Source: Zavarzinia aquatilis (lineage in GTDB: Bacteria; Pseudomonadota; Alphaproteobacteria; Zavarziniales; Zavarziniaceae). Taken from it: a stretch of 64,000 nt of DNA. This document shows positions 56,194-64,000 of this stretch, piece by piece. A model generated the notes under the pieces. It searched no databases. It was not told the DNA's origin and worked only from the letters and a program-made list of their open reading frames with translations. The stretch lies in assembly GCF_003173035.1 (NCBI RefSeq), contig NZ_QGLE01000002.1, forward strand, positions 533,762 to 597,761, given 5' to 3'. The position numbers were made by a program, and so were the translations under genes. Within the stretch, counting starts at the first letter, position 1, and each line of letters starts with the position of its first letter.

Positions 56194-57501
56194 ATGACCA
56201 AGCGCTTCCATCTCGGCTGGTTCCTGGGCTTTTCGCCGGACGAATGGAACGAGCCCTTCGCCAACGGCGGCTCGCCCTGGAACGGCGATTTCTACGTCGA
56301 GATGGCGAAGTCGCTGGAGCGGGCCTGCTTCGACTTCATGATGGTCGAGGATACGCTGATGGTCTCGGAAGCCTTCGGCCATTCGATGGAGGTCTATCTG
56401 AAGCACGCCCTGATGGCGCCCAAGCACGACCCGGCGCCGCTGGCCGCGCTGATGACGGCGGCGACCCGCCACATGGGCGTCGTCACCACCATGTCGACCA
56501 TGGCTTATCCGCCCTTCATGCTGGCGCGCCTGTGTTCCACCCTCGATCACATCTCGAACGGGCGTTTCGGCTGGAACATCGTCACCACGGGCGAGAATGC
56601 CTCGGCGCAGAATTTCGGCATGGAGGCCCTGCCCTCGCGCGAGGTGCGCTACGACATGGCTGACGAATATGTCGACCTCGTCTGCAAGCTGTTCGAGACC
56701 TGGGAGCCGGACGCGGTGGTGAAGAACCGCGAGACCGGCTATTACGCCGACCACACCAAGGTCCACACCATTGATTTCGAGGGCAAATACTACAAGTGCC
56801 GGGGGCCGCTGAACACGGTGCGCTCGCCCCAGGGCCGGCCCGCCTTCGTCCAGGCCGGCGGCTCGCCGCGGGGCAAGGATTTTGCCGCCAAGCACGCCGA
56901 CGCCATCGTCGCCGTCGGCAACGGCATCGAAGGCATGAAGCGCTACCGCGACGACATCCGCGCCCGAGCCGAGAAATTCGGCCGTAATCCGGACGATATC
57001 AAGGTCTTCTTCTGCATCACCCCGACCCTGGGCGAGACCGAGGCGGAAGCGCGCGAGCGCCATGCCCGCATGATCAATTCCGACCGCTTCATCGAACAGT
57101 CGCTCGCCTTCATCGCCGGCGTGACCGACATCGACTTCTCGAAATTCAGCCTGGACGACCCCCTGCCCCATCTGACCACCAACGGCGAACAGGGCTCGCT
57201 CGACAAATTCGCCCAATGGGGCAGCGGCAAGACCCTGCGCCAGCTCGTCATCGAGGCCTCGGGCGGCCTCGTCTCCTCGATCGAGCTGATCGGCACGCCG
57301 GACCAGGTCGCCACGCGCATGGGCGAGGTGATGGAGGAGGTTGGAGGCGACGGCTTCCTGATCACCTCGCCGTCCCTGCGCATGAACCGGCGCTACATCG
57401 TCGAAGTGACGGATGGTCTCGTCCCTGCCCTGCAGCGCAAGGGCCTGGTCCGCACCGAGTACACGACCCAGACCCTGCGCGAGACCATGAAGGAGTTCTG
57501 A
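56194..57501 (+). CDS. LLM-class FMN-dependent monooxygenase (NtaA/DszA-like)
   Basis: 435 residues. Characteristic segments: HLGWFLGFSPDEWNEPFANG at the start, ARLCSTLDHISNGRFGWNIV (about 110) and GRPAFVQAGGSPRGKDFAAK (about 215). NtaA/SnaA/DszA enzymes oxidise or cleave C-N or C-S bonds using FMNH2 from a separate reductase. Last gene of the transporter operon (RBS AAGAGGAAA, 23 bases after the permease), so it likely acts on the imported compound before the hydantoinase and amine steps. Confidence 0.88.
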   Translation: MTKRFHLGWFLGFSPDEWNEPFANGGSPWNGDFYVEMAKSLERACFDFMMVEDTLMVSEAFGHSMEVYLKHALMAPKHDPAPLAALMTAATRHMGVVTTMSTMAYPPFMLARLCSTLDHISNGRFGWNIVTTGENASAQNFGMEALPSREVRYDMADEYVDLVCKLFETWEPDAVVKNRETGYYADHTKVHTIDFEGKYYKCRGPLNTVRSPQGRPAFVQAGGSPRGKDFAAKHADAIVAVGNGIEGMKRYRDDIRARAEKFGRNPDDIKVFFCITPTLGETEAEARERHARMINSDRFIEQSLAFIAGVTDIDFSKFSLDDPLPHLTTNGEQGSLDKFAQWGSGKTLRQLVIEASGGLVSSIELIGTPDQVATRMGEVMEEVGGDGFLITSPSLRMNRRYIVEVTDGLVPALQRKGLVRTEYTTQTLRETMKEF

Positions 57502-57514
57502 GCCGCAGTCCCGG

Positions 57515-57905
57515 TGACCTGACCGCCGCGAATTCATGCAGCTCGGCGCTGGAGACCAGACCCCGGCGGCTCGCGCCGCCGGGCTAGAGGCCATCAGCCC
57601 GGACTCGGCGCCGCGGCGGAGCAGCGGGCCGGACAGCAATGGCGCCTGCAAAACCGTATGGCCTCAAGGGGTTGAATTTGTTTGCGGGGGGGGGGGAGGC
57701 GCCACCGCTGTGGCCGGAAACGGATGGCCGGCACGAGGGCGCCCCCAGGCGCTGCCGGCCTTGCCGAACCAGTGCGGGAGCCTGGACTTCGTGCACCATC
57801 AGCTCGGTGGCCTGCTGACGGTTTCGGGTGCTGAACATCGTCGATGACGTGACGCGGGAGTGCTTGCCGGCCGTGGTCGATAGCTTGCTCTCCGGCCGGG
57901 GTTAA
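57515..57905 (+). mobile_element. Degenerate IS3-family element (left end plus transposase fragment)
   Basis: At 57515 the sequence TGACCTGACCGCCGCGAATT matches the left end of the IS at 63636 with two mismatches. At about 57730-57905, two frames together give the IS3 OrfB core: QALPALPNQ then SLDFVHHQLGG, and after a frameshift near 57824 RVLNIVDDVTRECLPAVVDS. The rest is lost. From 57906 on no further element was recognised. The copy lies directly after the monooxygenase gene. Confidence 0.65.
57562..57583. terminator. Hairpin downstream of the monooxygenase gene
   Basis: Perfect 9-base arms CCCGGCGGC/GCCGCCGGG around TCGC, about 60 bases after the stop. It probably ends the transporter operon, although it lies inside the IS debris. 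Confidence 0.5.
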
Positions 57906-57978
57906 CCCCGGCAGATGAAGGACCGAAATTCTCATTCAGACCGGACACGAAACCGGGAGACCGTCACATACGGTGGAG

Positions 57979-58131
57979 ATGCCTCATCACACCGAGCGGC
58001 AGCGCCGCTTCTCGTCGGATACCGAGCGCCGTACGCTATTGCGCGAGATGCGGCGCCACGGGCTCGCCAGTGACGTGGAACAGGCGACGGACTACGTCTG
58101 CTCCCGCTTCCTTCTTTCGACGCCCCCCTGA
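57979..58131 (+). CDS. Possible 50-residue small protein
   Basis: ATG 57979 preceded by GGTGGAG opens a 50-codon frame: MPHHTERQRRFSSDTERRTL ... CSRFLLSTPP, charged and Arg-rich. No family recognised. It lies in IS debris next to the convergent gspG gene, so it may be a fragment. Confidence 0.3.
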   Translation: MPHHTERQRRFSSDTERRTLLREMRRHGLASDVEQATDYVCSRFLLSTPP

Positions 58132-58138
58132 TGCCGGA

Positions 58139-58585
58139 CTATTTCAGGCCCTTGGCGACGATATCCGCCGCCTCGCCCTCGCCGCCTTCCGCGCCGTCGG
58201 CGCCCAGCGAATAGAGGCGGTAGTCCTTCGCGCCGGCGGCGCGCTTGTAGAGATAGGGCCGGCTCCAGGGATCGATGATGCCGTCGGCCCTGTTGAGATA
58301 GGGGCCGTTCCAGACGCGGGCGCCGTCCGGCTTTTCGATCAGGGCCTTCAGCCCCTGCGCCTCGCCCGGAAAATCGCCGAGATCGAGGCGATAGAGGTCG
58401 AGCGCGGCGTCGATCTGGGCGAGCTGAATCTCCGCCGTCTTCACCTTCGAGCCCTCGAGATAGCCGACGACCCTCGGCACCGCGATCGCGACCAGAAGGC
58501 CGAGGATGGCCAGCACGACCAGCAATTCGATCAGCGTGTAACCGTCCTCGCCCGTCGCCACGCGATACCGCTTTTCCGTCGTCAT
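58139..58585 (-). CDS. gspG: Type II secretion major pseudopilin GspG
   Basis: 148 residues from ATG 58585. Prepilin cleavage and helix GYTLIELLVVLAILGLLVAI (G before Y/T; the fifth residue Glu is conserved). The C-terminal calcium-binding GspG body includes YRLDLGDFPGEAQGLKALIE and WSRPYLYKR. Last gene of the J-K-O-E-G cluster; start overlaps the gspE stop. Confidence 0.92.
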   Translation of the reverse strand: MTTEKRYRVATGEDGYTLIELLVVLAILGLLVAIAVPRVVGYLEGSKVKTAEIQLAQIDAALDLYRLDLGDFPGEAQGLKALIEKPDGARVWNGPYLNRADGIIDPWSRPYLYKRAAGAKDYRLYSLGADGAEGGEGEAADIVAKGLK

Positions 58586-60282
58586 TCCTGATCCTCGATG
58601 GCTACACGTTCGACTTCCGCCCGCGAGGTGATGCCGGCGGCGACCAGCCGCAACCCGCAGGCGCCGAGGGTTTCCATGCCCGCCGCCCGGGCGATCGCTT
58701 CGATCTCGCCCGCCGTCGCCTTGGCGACCACGGCGCGGCGCAAGGGCTCGTCGACCGTCAGCAACTCGTGGATGGCGATGCGACCGCGATAACCGGTCAT
58801 GTTGCAGGTGGCGCAGCCCCCGGCCCGGAAGGCGCCCGCTTCCGCGACCCGGCATTCGGGGCAGAGCTTGCGCACCAGGCGCTGTGCCAGCACACCGCTG
58901 ACGGTCGAGGCGATCAGATAATCGTCGACCCCCATGTCGAGCAGGCGGGTGACGGCGGCGGCGGCGGAATTCGTGTGCAGGGTCGCCAGCACGAGATGAC
59001 CGGTCAGCGCCGCCTGGGTCGCGATCTGCGCCGTCTCCGGATCGCGGATCTCGCCGATCATGATCACATCCGGATCGAGCCGCAGCACCGAGCGCAGCAC
59101 CCGGGCGAAGGTGAGGCCGATGTCCGGTTTCACCTGGATCTGGGTGATGCCGTCCAGCTTGTTCTCGACCGGGTCCTCGACGGTGACGATGTTCCGCTCC
59201 GGCCCGTTCAGCTGATTGAGCGCGGCATAGAGCGTGGTCGACTTGCCGCTGCCGGTCGGCCCGGTGACGAGCAGAATGCCGCTGGGCCGGGCCAGCAGCC
59301 GGGTCAACCGGTGCCGTACATCGCCGGCGAAGCCGAGGGCATCGAAATCGAGCGCGACATGGCCGCGGTCGAGAATACGCACCACCACCGCCTCGCCATG
59401 GACCGCGGGCGCGAAAGCGATGCGCAGATCGATCTCGCGCCCGCGCACCACCAGTTTCACCGCGCCATCCTGGGGCAGGCGCCGCTCGGCGATGTCGAGG
59501 CCGGCGAGGATCTTCAGGCGCGAGACCACCCCTTGCGCCAGCTCGCCCGAGACCGGCTCGAAATCGCGCAGCACGCCGTCGATCCGCATCCGCACCCGCA
59601 GGCGCCGCTCCTGCGGCTGGAGATGAATGTCCGAGGCCCGGGCTTCGACCGCGCGGGACAGCAGCCCGTCGACGAGGCGGATGACCGGCGCGTCGCTCGC
59701 CCGCTCGCGCAGCCGGGCGAGGTCGAGTTCCGTCGTGTCGCCGTCGGACGCCGGGCCCTCGGACGCCCGGGCATAGAGCCGGGCTAGCGCTTCCTCGACA
59801 TCGCTGGCCGCGGCGATCTCGAGCACCACGCGCCGCCGCGTGGCGAGGCGAAGCCCGTCGGCCGCCGTGCGGTCGAAGGGATCGACCACCGCGAGATGTA
59901 AGGCGTCCCCCGTCATCGCCAGGGGCACCACCCGCCGCTCGCGCAGGAACTGGGGCGAGACGCGGCCGATCTCCACCGCTTCGGCCGGCAGCCGTTCCGG
60001 CCCCGCCACGGCAAGGCCCAGCATCCGGCCGAGGTGACCGGCGAGTTCCCGCTCCGCCAGCAGGCCGAGTTGGGTCACGGCGTCGACGAGGGCGATCGGG
60101 CTCCGCCCGCGCACGCGCCGCAGGCGCTGCACGGCATCGTCGTCGAGCACGCCCTCCCCCTGAAGGCGGGCGAGCACGCCGTCTTCGTCCGCCTCCGCCT
60201 GTTCGGGAAAATCTCTTGCCTGCGCCACGACTCGGTCCCCGCTGCCCGCCCGGATTGTGGCGCCGCCACCTCCGCTTGCCAA
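58582..60282 (-). CDS. gspE: Type II secretion ATPase GspE
   Basis: 566 residues. Walker A GPTGSGKSTTLYAALNQL, Walker B DPDVIMIGEIRDPETAQIA, His box TGHLVLATLHTNSA, and the zinc tetracysteine motif (CPEC ... CATC, about 480-500). N-terminal GspE/PilB domain precedes it. Powers pseudopilus assembly. gspO is 6 bases upstream of its start. Confidence 0.93.
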   Translation of the reverse strand: MASGGGGATIRAGSGDRVVAQARDFPEQAEADEDGVLARLQGEGVLDDDAVQRLRRVRGRSPIALVDAVTQLGLLAERELAGHLGRMLGLAVAGPERLPAEAVEIGRVSPQFLRERRVVPLAMTGDALHLAVVDPFDRTAADGLRLATRRRVVLEIAAASDVEEALARLYARASEGPASDGDTTELDLARLRERASDAPVIRLVDGLLSRAVEARASDIHLQPQERRLRVRMRIDGVLRDFEPVSGELAQGVVSRLKILAGLDIAERRLPQDGAVKLVVRGREIDLRIAFAPAVHGEAVVVRILDRGHVALDFDALGFAGDVRHRLTRLLARPSGILLVTGPTGSGKSTTLYAALNQLNGPERNIVTVEDPVENKLDGITQIQVKPDIGLTFARVLRSVLRLDPDVIMIGEIRDPETAQIATQAALTGHLVLATLHTNSAAAAVTRLLDMGVDDYLIASTVSGVLAQRLVRKLCPECRVAEAGAFRAGGCATCNMTGYRGRIAIHELLTVDEPLRRAVVAKATAGEIEAIARAAGMETLGACGLRLVAAGITSRAEVERVAIEDQE

Positions 60283-60288
60283 AAGAAT

Positions 60289-60939
60289 TCAGCCGATCAG
60301 CAGCGGGCCATGAAGGAAGCTGAGCCAGATCCCGAGCGCGAGGGCGGGTCCGAACGGCAGGGCGGTATCGGCCGTCACCGCGCCCCCGCGCAGGCGAAAG
60401 GCGAACACCGCAAGCAGCGCCGCGACGGCGGCGATGAACAGGATGCCGCCGAGCCCGGCCCAGCCGACCCAGGCACCGCCCGCCGCCAGAAGCTTGGCAT
60501 CGCCCCAGCCGAGCCCGTCGCGCCCGCGAAGGGTTCGGTAGGCAAGACCAGCCAGCGCGATCACGCCATAGCCCGCCGCCGCTCCGATCACATGATCGGC
60601 AAGCGTCCCAGGCACCACGACGGCGGCGAACAGGAGCCCGCCCGCCAGGAGCGGCAGGGTCAGCGCGTCGGGTAGCCGCCAACAGCGCAGGTCGACCAAC
60701 GCCAGCACCAGCAGTCCCCAGCCGAGACCGCAGGCCCAGCCGAGGACCGGCGCCGGCACGACACTCCCGGCCCAGAGACCGAGGGCCGCGCCAGCCCCGC
60801 CCGTCAGCAACGGCGAGGCGCCCGCCGCCGGCCATACGCCCCCGCCGTCCCGGCCCAGCCACCCGGCGACGTGGTCAAGCGCCCCGCCGACGATAAGGCC
60901 AAGGGCGGCGGCAAAGACGAGGGGCCAGGGCGCCGCCAT
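60289..60939 (-). CDS. gspO: Prepilin peptidase (GspO/PilD), lacking the methylase domain
   Basis: 216 residues, about six to seven transmembrane helices. Two catalytic Asp motifs are present: LVDLRCWRLPDALTL and GLGWGDAKLLAAGGAW. It is shorter than PilD (about 290 residues) and lacks the N-terminal cysteine-rich methyltransferase domain. It would cleave the pseudopilin leaders. ATG overlaps the gspK stop. Confidence 0.85.
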   Translation of the reverse strand: MAAPWPLVFAAALGLIVGGALDHVAGWLGRDGGGVWPAAGASPLLTGGAGAALGLWAGSVVPAPVLGWACGLGWGLLVLALVDLRCWRLPDALTLPLLAGGLLFAAVVVPGTLADHVIGAAAGYGVIALAGLAYRTLRGRDGLGWGDAKLLAAGGAWVGWAGLGGILFIAAVAALLAVFAFRLRGGAVTADTALPFGPALALGIWLSFLHGPLLIG

Positions 60940-61904
60940 CACCGGGCCGCCGGCCCCAGCCCGGGCGGACAGGCGGCCTCCGCCGCGGCTTCGAGCGGGC
61001 CGAGGTCGCGGCGCTCCAGCACCTGGACGGGTTCGGCCATGTTGCCGGTGATGCGCAGGATCCAGCGCCGGCTGTAGCGATCGACCCCGGCCTCGCCGGC
61101 GATGCGGGCTTCGAGCGCGACGACATCGCCCGGCATCGGCGCCTCCACCGGCGGGGCCGCGCCGGCCTCCGGGGCAAGGCCGAGGGCCCGGCGGATCAGG
61201 GGGGAGGCCCCGGCCGGCACCAGCGGCCCCGAAGGGTTGAACAGGGTCAGGTCCGGCAGGATGCAATCGGCGACCGCAGGCGGCAGGCCCAGCACGTTCC
61301 GTACCTCGAGCACATCCTCGAAGGGCCGGTTGGGCGGCAGGCCGGCCAGGCCCCGGGCGGCATAGGCATCGGCCTCGGCGCCGCCGTTGCGCAGGAAACC
61401 GTCGGCATCCCGCCAGTCGGCGATCGCGGCGGCGACGCCCTGCGCCTCGCCGTCACCGAGGCCGGCGGCGCGCAGCAGGGCGGCCAGCTGGACTTCGTCC
61501 GCCCGGTTCAGGTCTAGTTTGGCGGCCTCCGGCCGAACCCGGACATGGACCGCGACCTCGCCCACCATCAGGTCGATCCCGGCGGGCGACATCTCGGGCA
61601 ACACGCCGCCTTCGGCCCCCGCCCCTAACCCAGATCCAGCTCCGGACCCGGCAGCGATCAGGCGCCCGGCGACCCGCCATACCGCCCCTTCCAGCGCGGC
61701 ATCGGCGCTCACACCCGCCAGATCGCGGCGCGCGACATGGGCCTGCTGGCGGACGGCGGCGATGACGCCGGCCGCCAGCACCACCATGACCGCCAGCGCG
61801 CCGACGACGATCAGCAGGGCGACACCCCGCTCCCCCCGCCGTCCCGGATATCGCCGCCCCGGATCTCGCCCCACCCAATCTCGCGGCACCGACCCCGGCG
61901 TCAT
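60939..61904 (-). CDS. gspK: Type II secretion minor pseudopilin GspK
   Basis: 321 residues from ATG 61904. Prepilin-type helix RGVALLIVVGALAVMVVLAA after a long basic leader, and a GspK body with KLDLNRADEVQLAALLRAAG (helix-hairpin-helix) and NVLGLPPAVADCILPDLTLF. Overlaps gspJ and gspO by ATGA. Confidence 0.87.
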   Translation of the reverse strand: MTPGSVPRDWVGRDPGRRYPGRRGERGVALLIVVGALAVMVVLAAGVIAAVRQQAHVARRDLAGVSADAALEGAVWRVAGRLIAAGSGAGSGLGAGAEGGVLPEMSPAGIDLMVGEVAVHVRVRPEAAKLDLNRADEVQLAALLRAAGLGDGEAQGVAAAIADWRDADGFLRNGGAEADAYAARGLAGLPPNRPFEDVLEVRNVLGLPPAVADCILPDLTLFNPSGPLVPAGASPLIRRALGLAPEAGAAPPVEAPMPGDVVALEARIAGEAGVDRYSRRWILRITGNMAEPVQVLERRDLGPLEAAAEAACPPGLGPAAR

Positions 61905-62581
61905 CGCCCGCACCCGAGCTCGCCCGGCGCGACGGAACAGGCGGAAACCGCCCCCACCGGCAGGCGGATCAGCACTTCGCGTGCCTGACCGTCTGGCGCC
62001 CGCCAGCGCAGGCGCATGAGATCGGGCAAGGGCCAGTCGGCCCGCCACAGCTCCGACCAGCGCCCGGGCACCATGCCATCGGCCCGCCAGGCAAAGTCGA
62101 TACTCGCCGCCGTCAGTGGCAGCCATTCCGCCACCGCGTCGCCCCCCGCCCCTGTGCCGGCCCCGATCGCGGTCCCGGCCAAGACCCGGCGCAGGCGCAG
62201 CCCCTGCCCGCCCTCGCCCAGCGTCTCCCGCCGCAGGGACCAGTCGACCAGTTCGCCCCCCTCACGGGTGCGCAGGGATATCGCCTCCCCCCCGGCCTCC
62301 AGCCCACCGCGCAAGCCCCCGGGATCGCGGCGATCCGGCACGGCATTGCCCACGGCCCGCTGCAGCCTGTCCACCGTCCCGCTCACCGCCGCCTCGGCCG
62401 CCATCCGCCCCGTCACCTGGTCCCAGGCCCGCGAGCCAAAACGCACACCACCACTCGCCAGCAGACCGATCAGGCCCAGCAGGACTGCGACGACGAGAAG
62501 CTCAACCAGCGTGAAGCCGGCATCCGGCGGATGGCGCCGATGCTTGGGGAAGGTGGAAGGGGCGGGGATTTGGCGCGGCAT
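61901..62581 (-). CDS. gspJ: Type II secretion minor pseudopilin GspJ
   Basis: About 226 residues from ATG 62581; an ATG at 62638 gives 19 more. The cleavage/helix motif GFTLVELLVVAVLLGLIGLL sits about 20 residues in. The body has SRAWDQVTGRMAAEAAVSGT and MRLRWRAPDGQAREVLIRLP. First gene of the cluster. Confidence 0.85.
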   Translation of the reverse strand: MPRQIPAPSTFPKHRRHPPDAGFTLVELLVVAVLLGLIGLLASGGVRFGSRAWDQVTGRMAAEAAVSGTVDRLQRAVGNAVPDRRDPGGLRGGLEAGGEAISLRTREGGELVDWSLRRETLGEGGQGLRLRRVLAGTAIGAGTGAGGDAVAEWLPLTAASIDFAWRADGMVPGRWSELWRADWPLPDLMRLRWRAPDGQAREVLIRLPVGAVSACSVAPGELGCGR

Positions 62582-62826
62582 GGACCCGACGATGCCGGAA
62601 GGCGGGTGGGAAGCATAGGTTTGTTGGGGGACGAACATCTGCCGGTGTACCTCGATGTCGAGGTGTAGGCCGAACTATCAGCACGCGCCAACGCTCTCAG
62701 CGTCGAGATCGGCAAACCTGTCAATGAATTGCTCGGGAACGACTAGAATTTCAAGAAGTTGCGCGATGATGGTCAATAGGTATTGACGCCCGCGCAAGGC
62801 GGGTGCCAATTCAATTTTCGCCTCGA

Positions 62827-63210
62827 TTAATAATTTTGCAGTTCCGCCTCAAGAGCCGACTTCAACTCATCTACCGAAGGCGTGACCCCCTTGCTCGTCG
62901 GCGTGAAGAAGACTCCTGGCAAGACACCATCCAGTTCCAGCTTTGGTAACAGCACCTCCAAGAAGTCACTTAGGCTGATCGAACGCGGCTCGTAACCAGC
63001 CCACTCGTTGGCAGCACATACTTGCGCATATTCCTTGGCAGGCCACAGCGGGAATACGGTCGCCCCATCATCCGCCAGCGCAAGAGCCCACCCGTCCTGG
63101 TACAGGCCCCAGACCTCTTGCCAATCTGCAATGACCTTGATGAAGTGCTGGAAGCGCTTGATGCCCGGTAACGCAAGCACCGCCTCCATTTGCTTTGGAT
63201 TCACCTTCAT
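62827..63210 (-). CDS. DUF2750 protein, probable immunity partner
   Basis: 127 residues; KVIADWQEVWGLYQDGWALA and ATVFPLWPAKEYAQVCAANE match DUF2750. Directly downstream (12-base gap) of the toxin C-terminus and in lower-GC DNA than its neighbours, which suggests acquired DNA and a toxin-immunity pair. DUF2750 as immunity is inference. Confidence 0.75.
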   Translation of the reverse strand: MKVNPKQMEAVLALPGIKRFQHFIKVIADWQEVWGLYQDGWALALADDGATVFPLWPAKEYAQVCAANEWAGYEPRSISLSDFLEVLLPKLELDGVLPGVFFTPTSKGVTPSVDELKSALEAELQNY

Positions 63211-63222
63211 CGCTTACGCTCC

Positions 63223-63636
63223 TCAAGGCAGAGGCCGCTCAGTATTTGCTCGACCGAAATCATCGTACTTGTGCTGCAAACGATGAAGGTCTCGATCCTG
63301 AAGATTCGAGTGACTGTAGTCATAGCCTTTCGCCGCCTCTCTGCCCCGCTCGTGGGCAAGATCCTTACCGGGTGGATTGCGAATCGTCGATCGTTGTCCT
63401 CGATCGATGGAGTTTAGCTCTTGCCTGATCCAACCACGGTCCGCGGCGCCAAGCGTGTCGTCATTGACGAGTTCTCGCAACCGAGCTTGCCTACCGAATC
63501 GCCCGACATCCGCTGCCTCCATTGCGGCCCTGCGCGCCGCCCCGAAAAGAGCTTTTCCACCGGGGACCGCACTCGATATGGTCCCCAAAAAGGCAAGAGC
63601 AGCCATTGCAGGATCATCTTCAGCGAGATAGGCCAT
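63223..63636 (-). pseudogene. Polymorphic-toxin C-terminus (HNH-like), N-terminus lost at an IS
   Basis: 137-residue frame. The C-terminal half (RNPPGKDLAHERGREAAKGY then DYSHSNLQDRDLHRLQHKYD) has the spaced-His pattern of HNH/Endo VII-type toxin domains of the Ntox8 kind. The N-terminal part looks like the tail of a larger delivery protein (AALAFLGTISSAVPGG). It begins exactly at the IS3 left end (63636), and an in-frame stop lies within the IS. So the toxin was probably decapitated by the insertion. The ATG at 63636 could still start a 137-residue toxin. Confidence 0.6.
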
Positions 63637-63700
63637 GACCTGACCCCCGCGAGTTCATCCGCTGTGGAGTAGAGTCCGACCGAGAAGGAAGGGCTTTGAG

Positions 63701-63967
63701 ATGAAGCGGAAGCAGTTCAGCGAAGAGCAGATCATCGGGATTCTGAAGGAGGCCGAGGCGGGAGCGGTGGTGACGGAGCTTTGCCGCCGCCACGGGCTGT
63801 CGAGCGCGACCTTCTATGCCTGGAAGGCGAAGTACGGCGGGCTGGAGGTCTCGGAGGCGAAGCGTCTGCGGGCGCTGGAGGACGAGAACGCGAAGCTGAA
63901 GCGGTTGCTGGCGGATGCCATGCTGGACAACGCCGGGCTGAAGGAACTTCTGTCAAAAAAATGGTGA
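63701..63967 (+). CDS. IS3-family transposase OrfA
   Basis: 88 residues: HTH MKRKQFSEEQIIGILKEAEA plus GLSSATFYAWKAKYGG, then a leucine zipper (LEDENAKLKRLLADAMLDNA). Ends KKW. It binds the IS ends and is fused to OrfB by frameshifting at the A-run. Confidence 0.93.
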   Translation: MKRKQFSEEQIIGILKEAEAGAVVTELCRRHGLSSATFYAWKAKYGGLEVSEAKRLRALEDENAKLKRLLADAMLDNAGLKELLSKKW

Positions 63968-64000
63968 CGCCCGCCGGCAGGCGAGAAGCGGTCGCGCATC
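63961..64000 (+). CDS. IS3-family transposase OrfB, 5' end only
   Basis: From the -1 frame after the A7 run: MVTPAGRREAVAH, the usual beginning of OrfB in this group. The gene continues outside the window. Confidence 0.75.
   Translation, partial: MVTPAGRREAVAH

Larger units (their letters stand above)
63636..64000 (+). mobile_element. IS3-family insertion sequence, left end, continues past window
   Basis: Left end TGACCTGACCCCCGCGAG at 63636, orfA at 63701, a run of seven A at 63954-63961 for -1 frameshifting, and the first orfB codons to 64000. Similar to IS407-group elements. Remnants of the same family occur at 7257 and 57515. Confidence 0.85.

Noticed and set aside
58139..60862. A 907-codon frame covering gspG and the gspE shadow
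   Set aside because: Only its last 148 codons, starting at the gspG ATG, are real; the rest is a shadow of gspE and gspO.
62640..62760. Protein-like plus-strand run (ELSARANALSVEIGKPVNEL)
   Set aside because: About 24 codons only, no start and no family I can name; could be a gene scar, but too short to call. The rest of 62582-62826 shows nothing.

Overview
The window is GC-rich (roughly two thirds G+C by eye) and has the look of a free-living, metabolically versatile alphaproteobacterium. The protein styles point that way: BMP-type nucleoside transport, PrtD/HlyD type I export, CYP153, paired acyl-CoA dehydrogenases, and 5-oxoprolinase/hydantoinase genes beside PotABCD-like transport. The genus cannot be fixed from sequence alone. 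No rRNA, tRNA or CRISPR array was seen.

Layout. (1) 1-7143: a purine/nucleoside-type ABC transporter operon (binding protein, double ATPase, two permeases) with a Rieske N-demethylase-like oxygenase at its head, a frameshifted gene at its tail and a divergent AraC regulator. (2) 7257-17998: a type I secretion pair and a giant RTX protein whose N-terminus carries an AHH-type nuclease motif. Behind it lies a tandem array of Imm11-like immunity genes: two intact copies and a third cut off by an IS3-family remnant. (3) 18177-27734: a catabolic regulon with two acyl-CoA dehydrogenases, enoyl-CoA hydratase, SDR, acyl-CoA ligase, Baeyer-Villiger-type monooxygenase and TetR. Near-identical ATACY-N4-RGTAT inverted repeats sit at three of its promoters. 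BioY lies divergent within it. (4) 28142-40394: AraC/desaturase, MarR/molybdopterin oxidoreductase, TetR/membrane protein/thioredoxin-like protein, then CYP153 with a second acyl-CoA dehydrogenase pair and an unusual regulator made of two fused TetR units.

(5) 40509-44286: a WYL-domain regulator divergent from a tightly overlapping four-gene cassette (small protein, PD-(D/E)XK-like nuclease, beta-CASP metallo-beta-lactamase, small protein). This is the best candidate for an undescribed, possibly defensive, system. (6) 44294-57501: two divergent operons around a TetR and an Lrp regulator. One encodes hydantoinase/oxoprolinase A and B, a glutamine-synthetase-like ligase and a FAD amine oxidase. 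The other encodes a polyamine-type ABC transporter and a flavin monooxygenase. A shared promoter element ties the two together, which suggests uptake and breakdown of one nitrogen-containing compound.

(7) 57515-58131: IS3 debris. (8) 58139-62581: a partial type II secretion cluster in the order J-K-O-E-G. (9) 62827-64000: a DUF2750 gene and the C-terminal end of a polymorphic toxin, truncated by an IS3-family element that runs off the window. Related IS remnants at 7257, 17887 and 57515 mark the edges of the toxin and secretion regions and suggest repeated rearrangement there.
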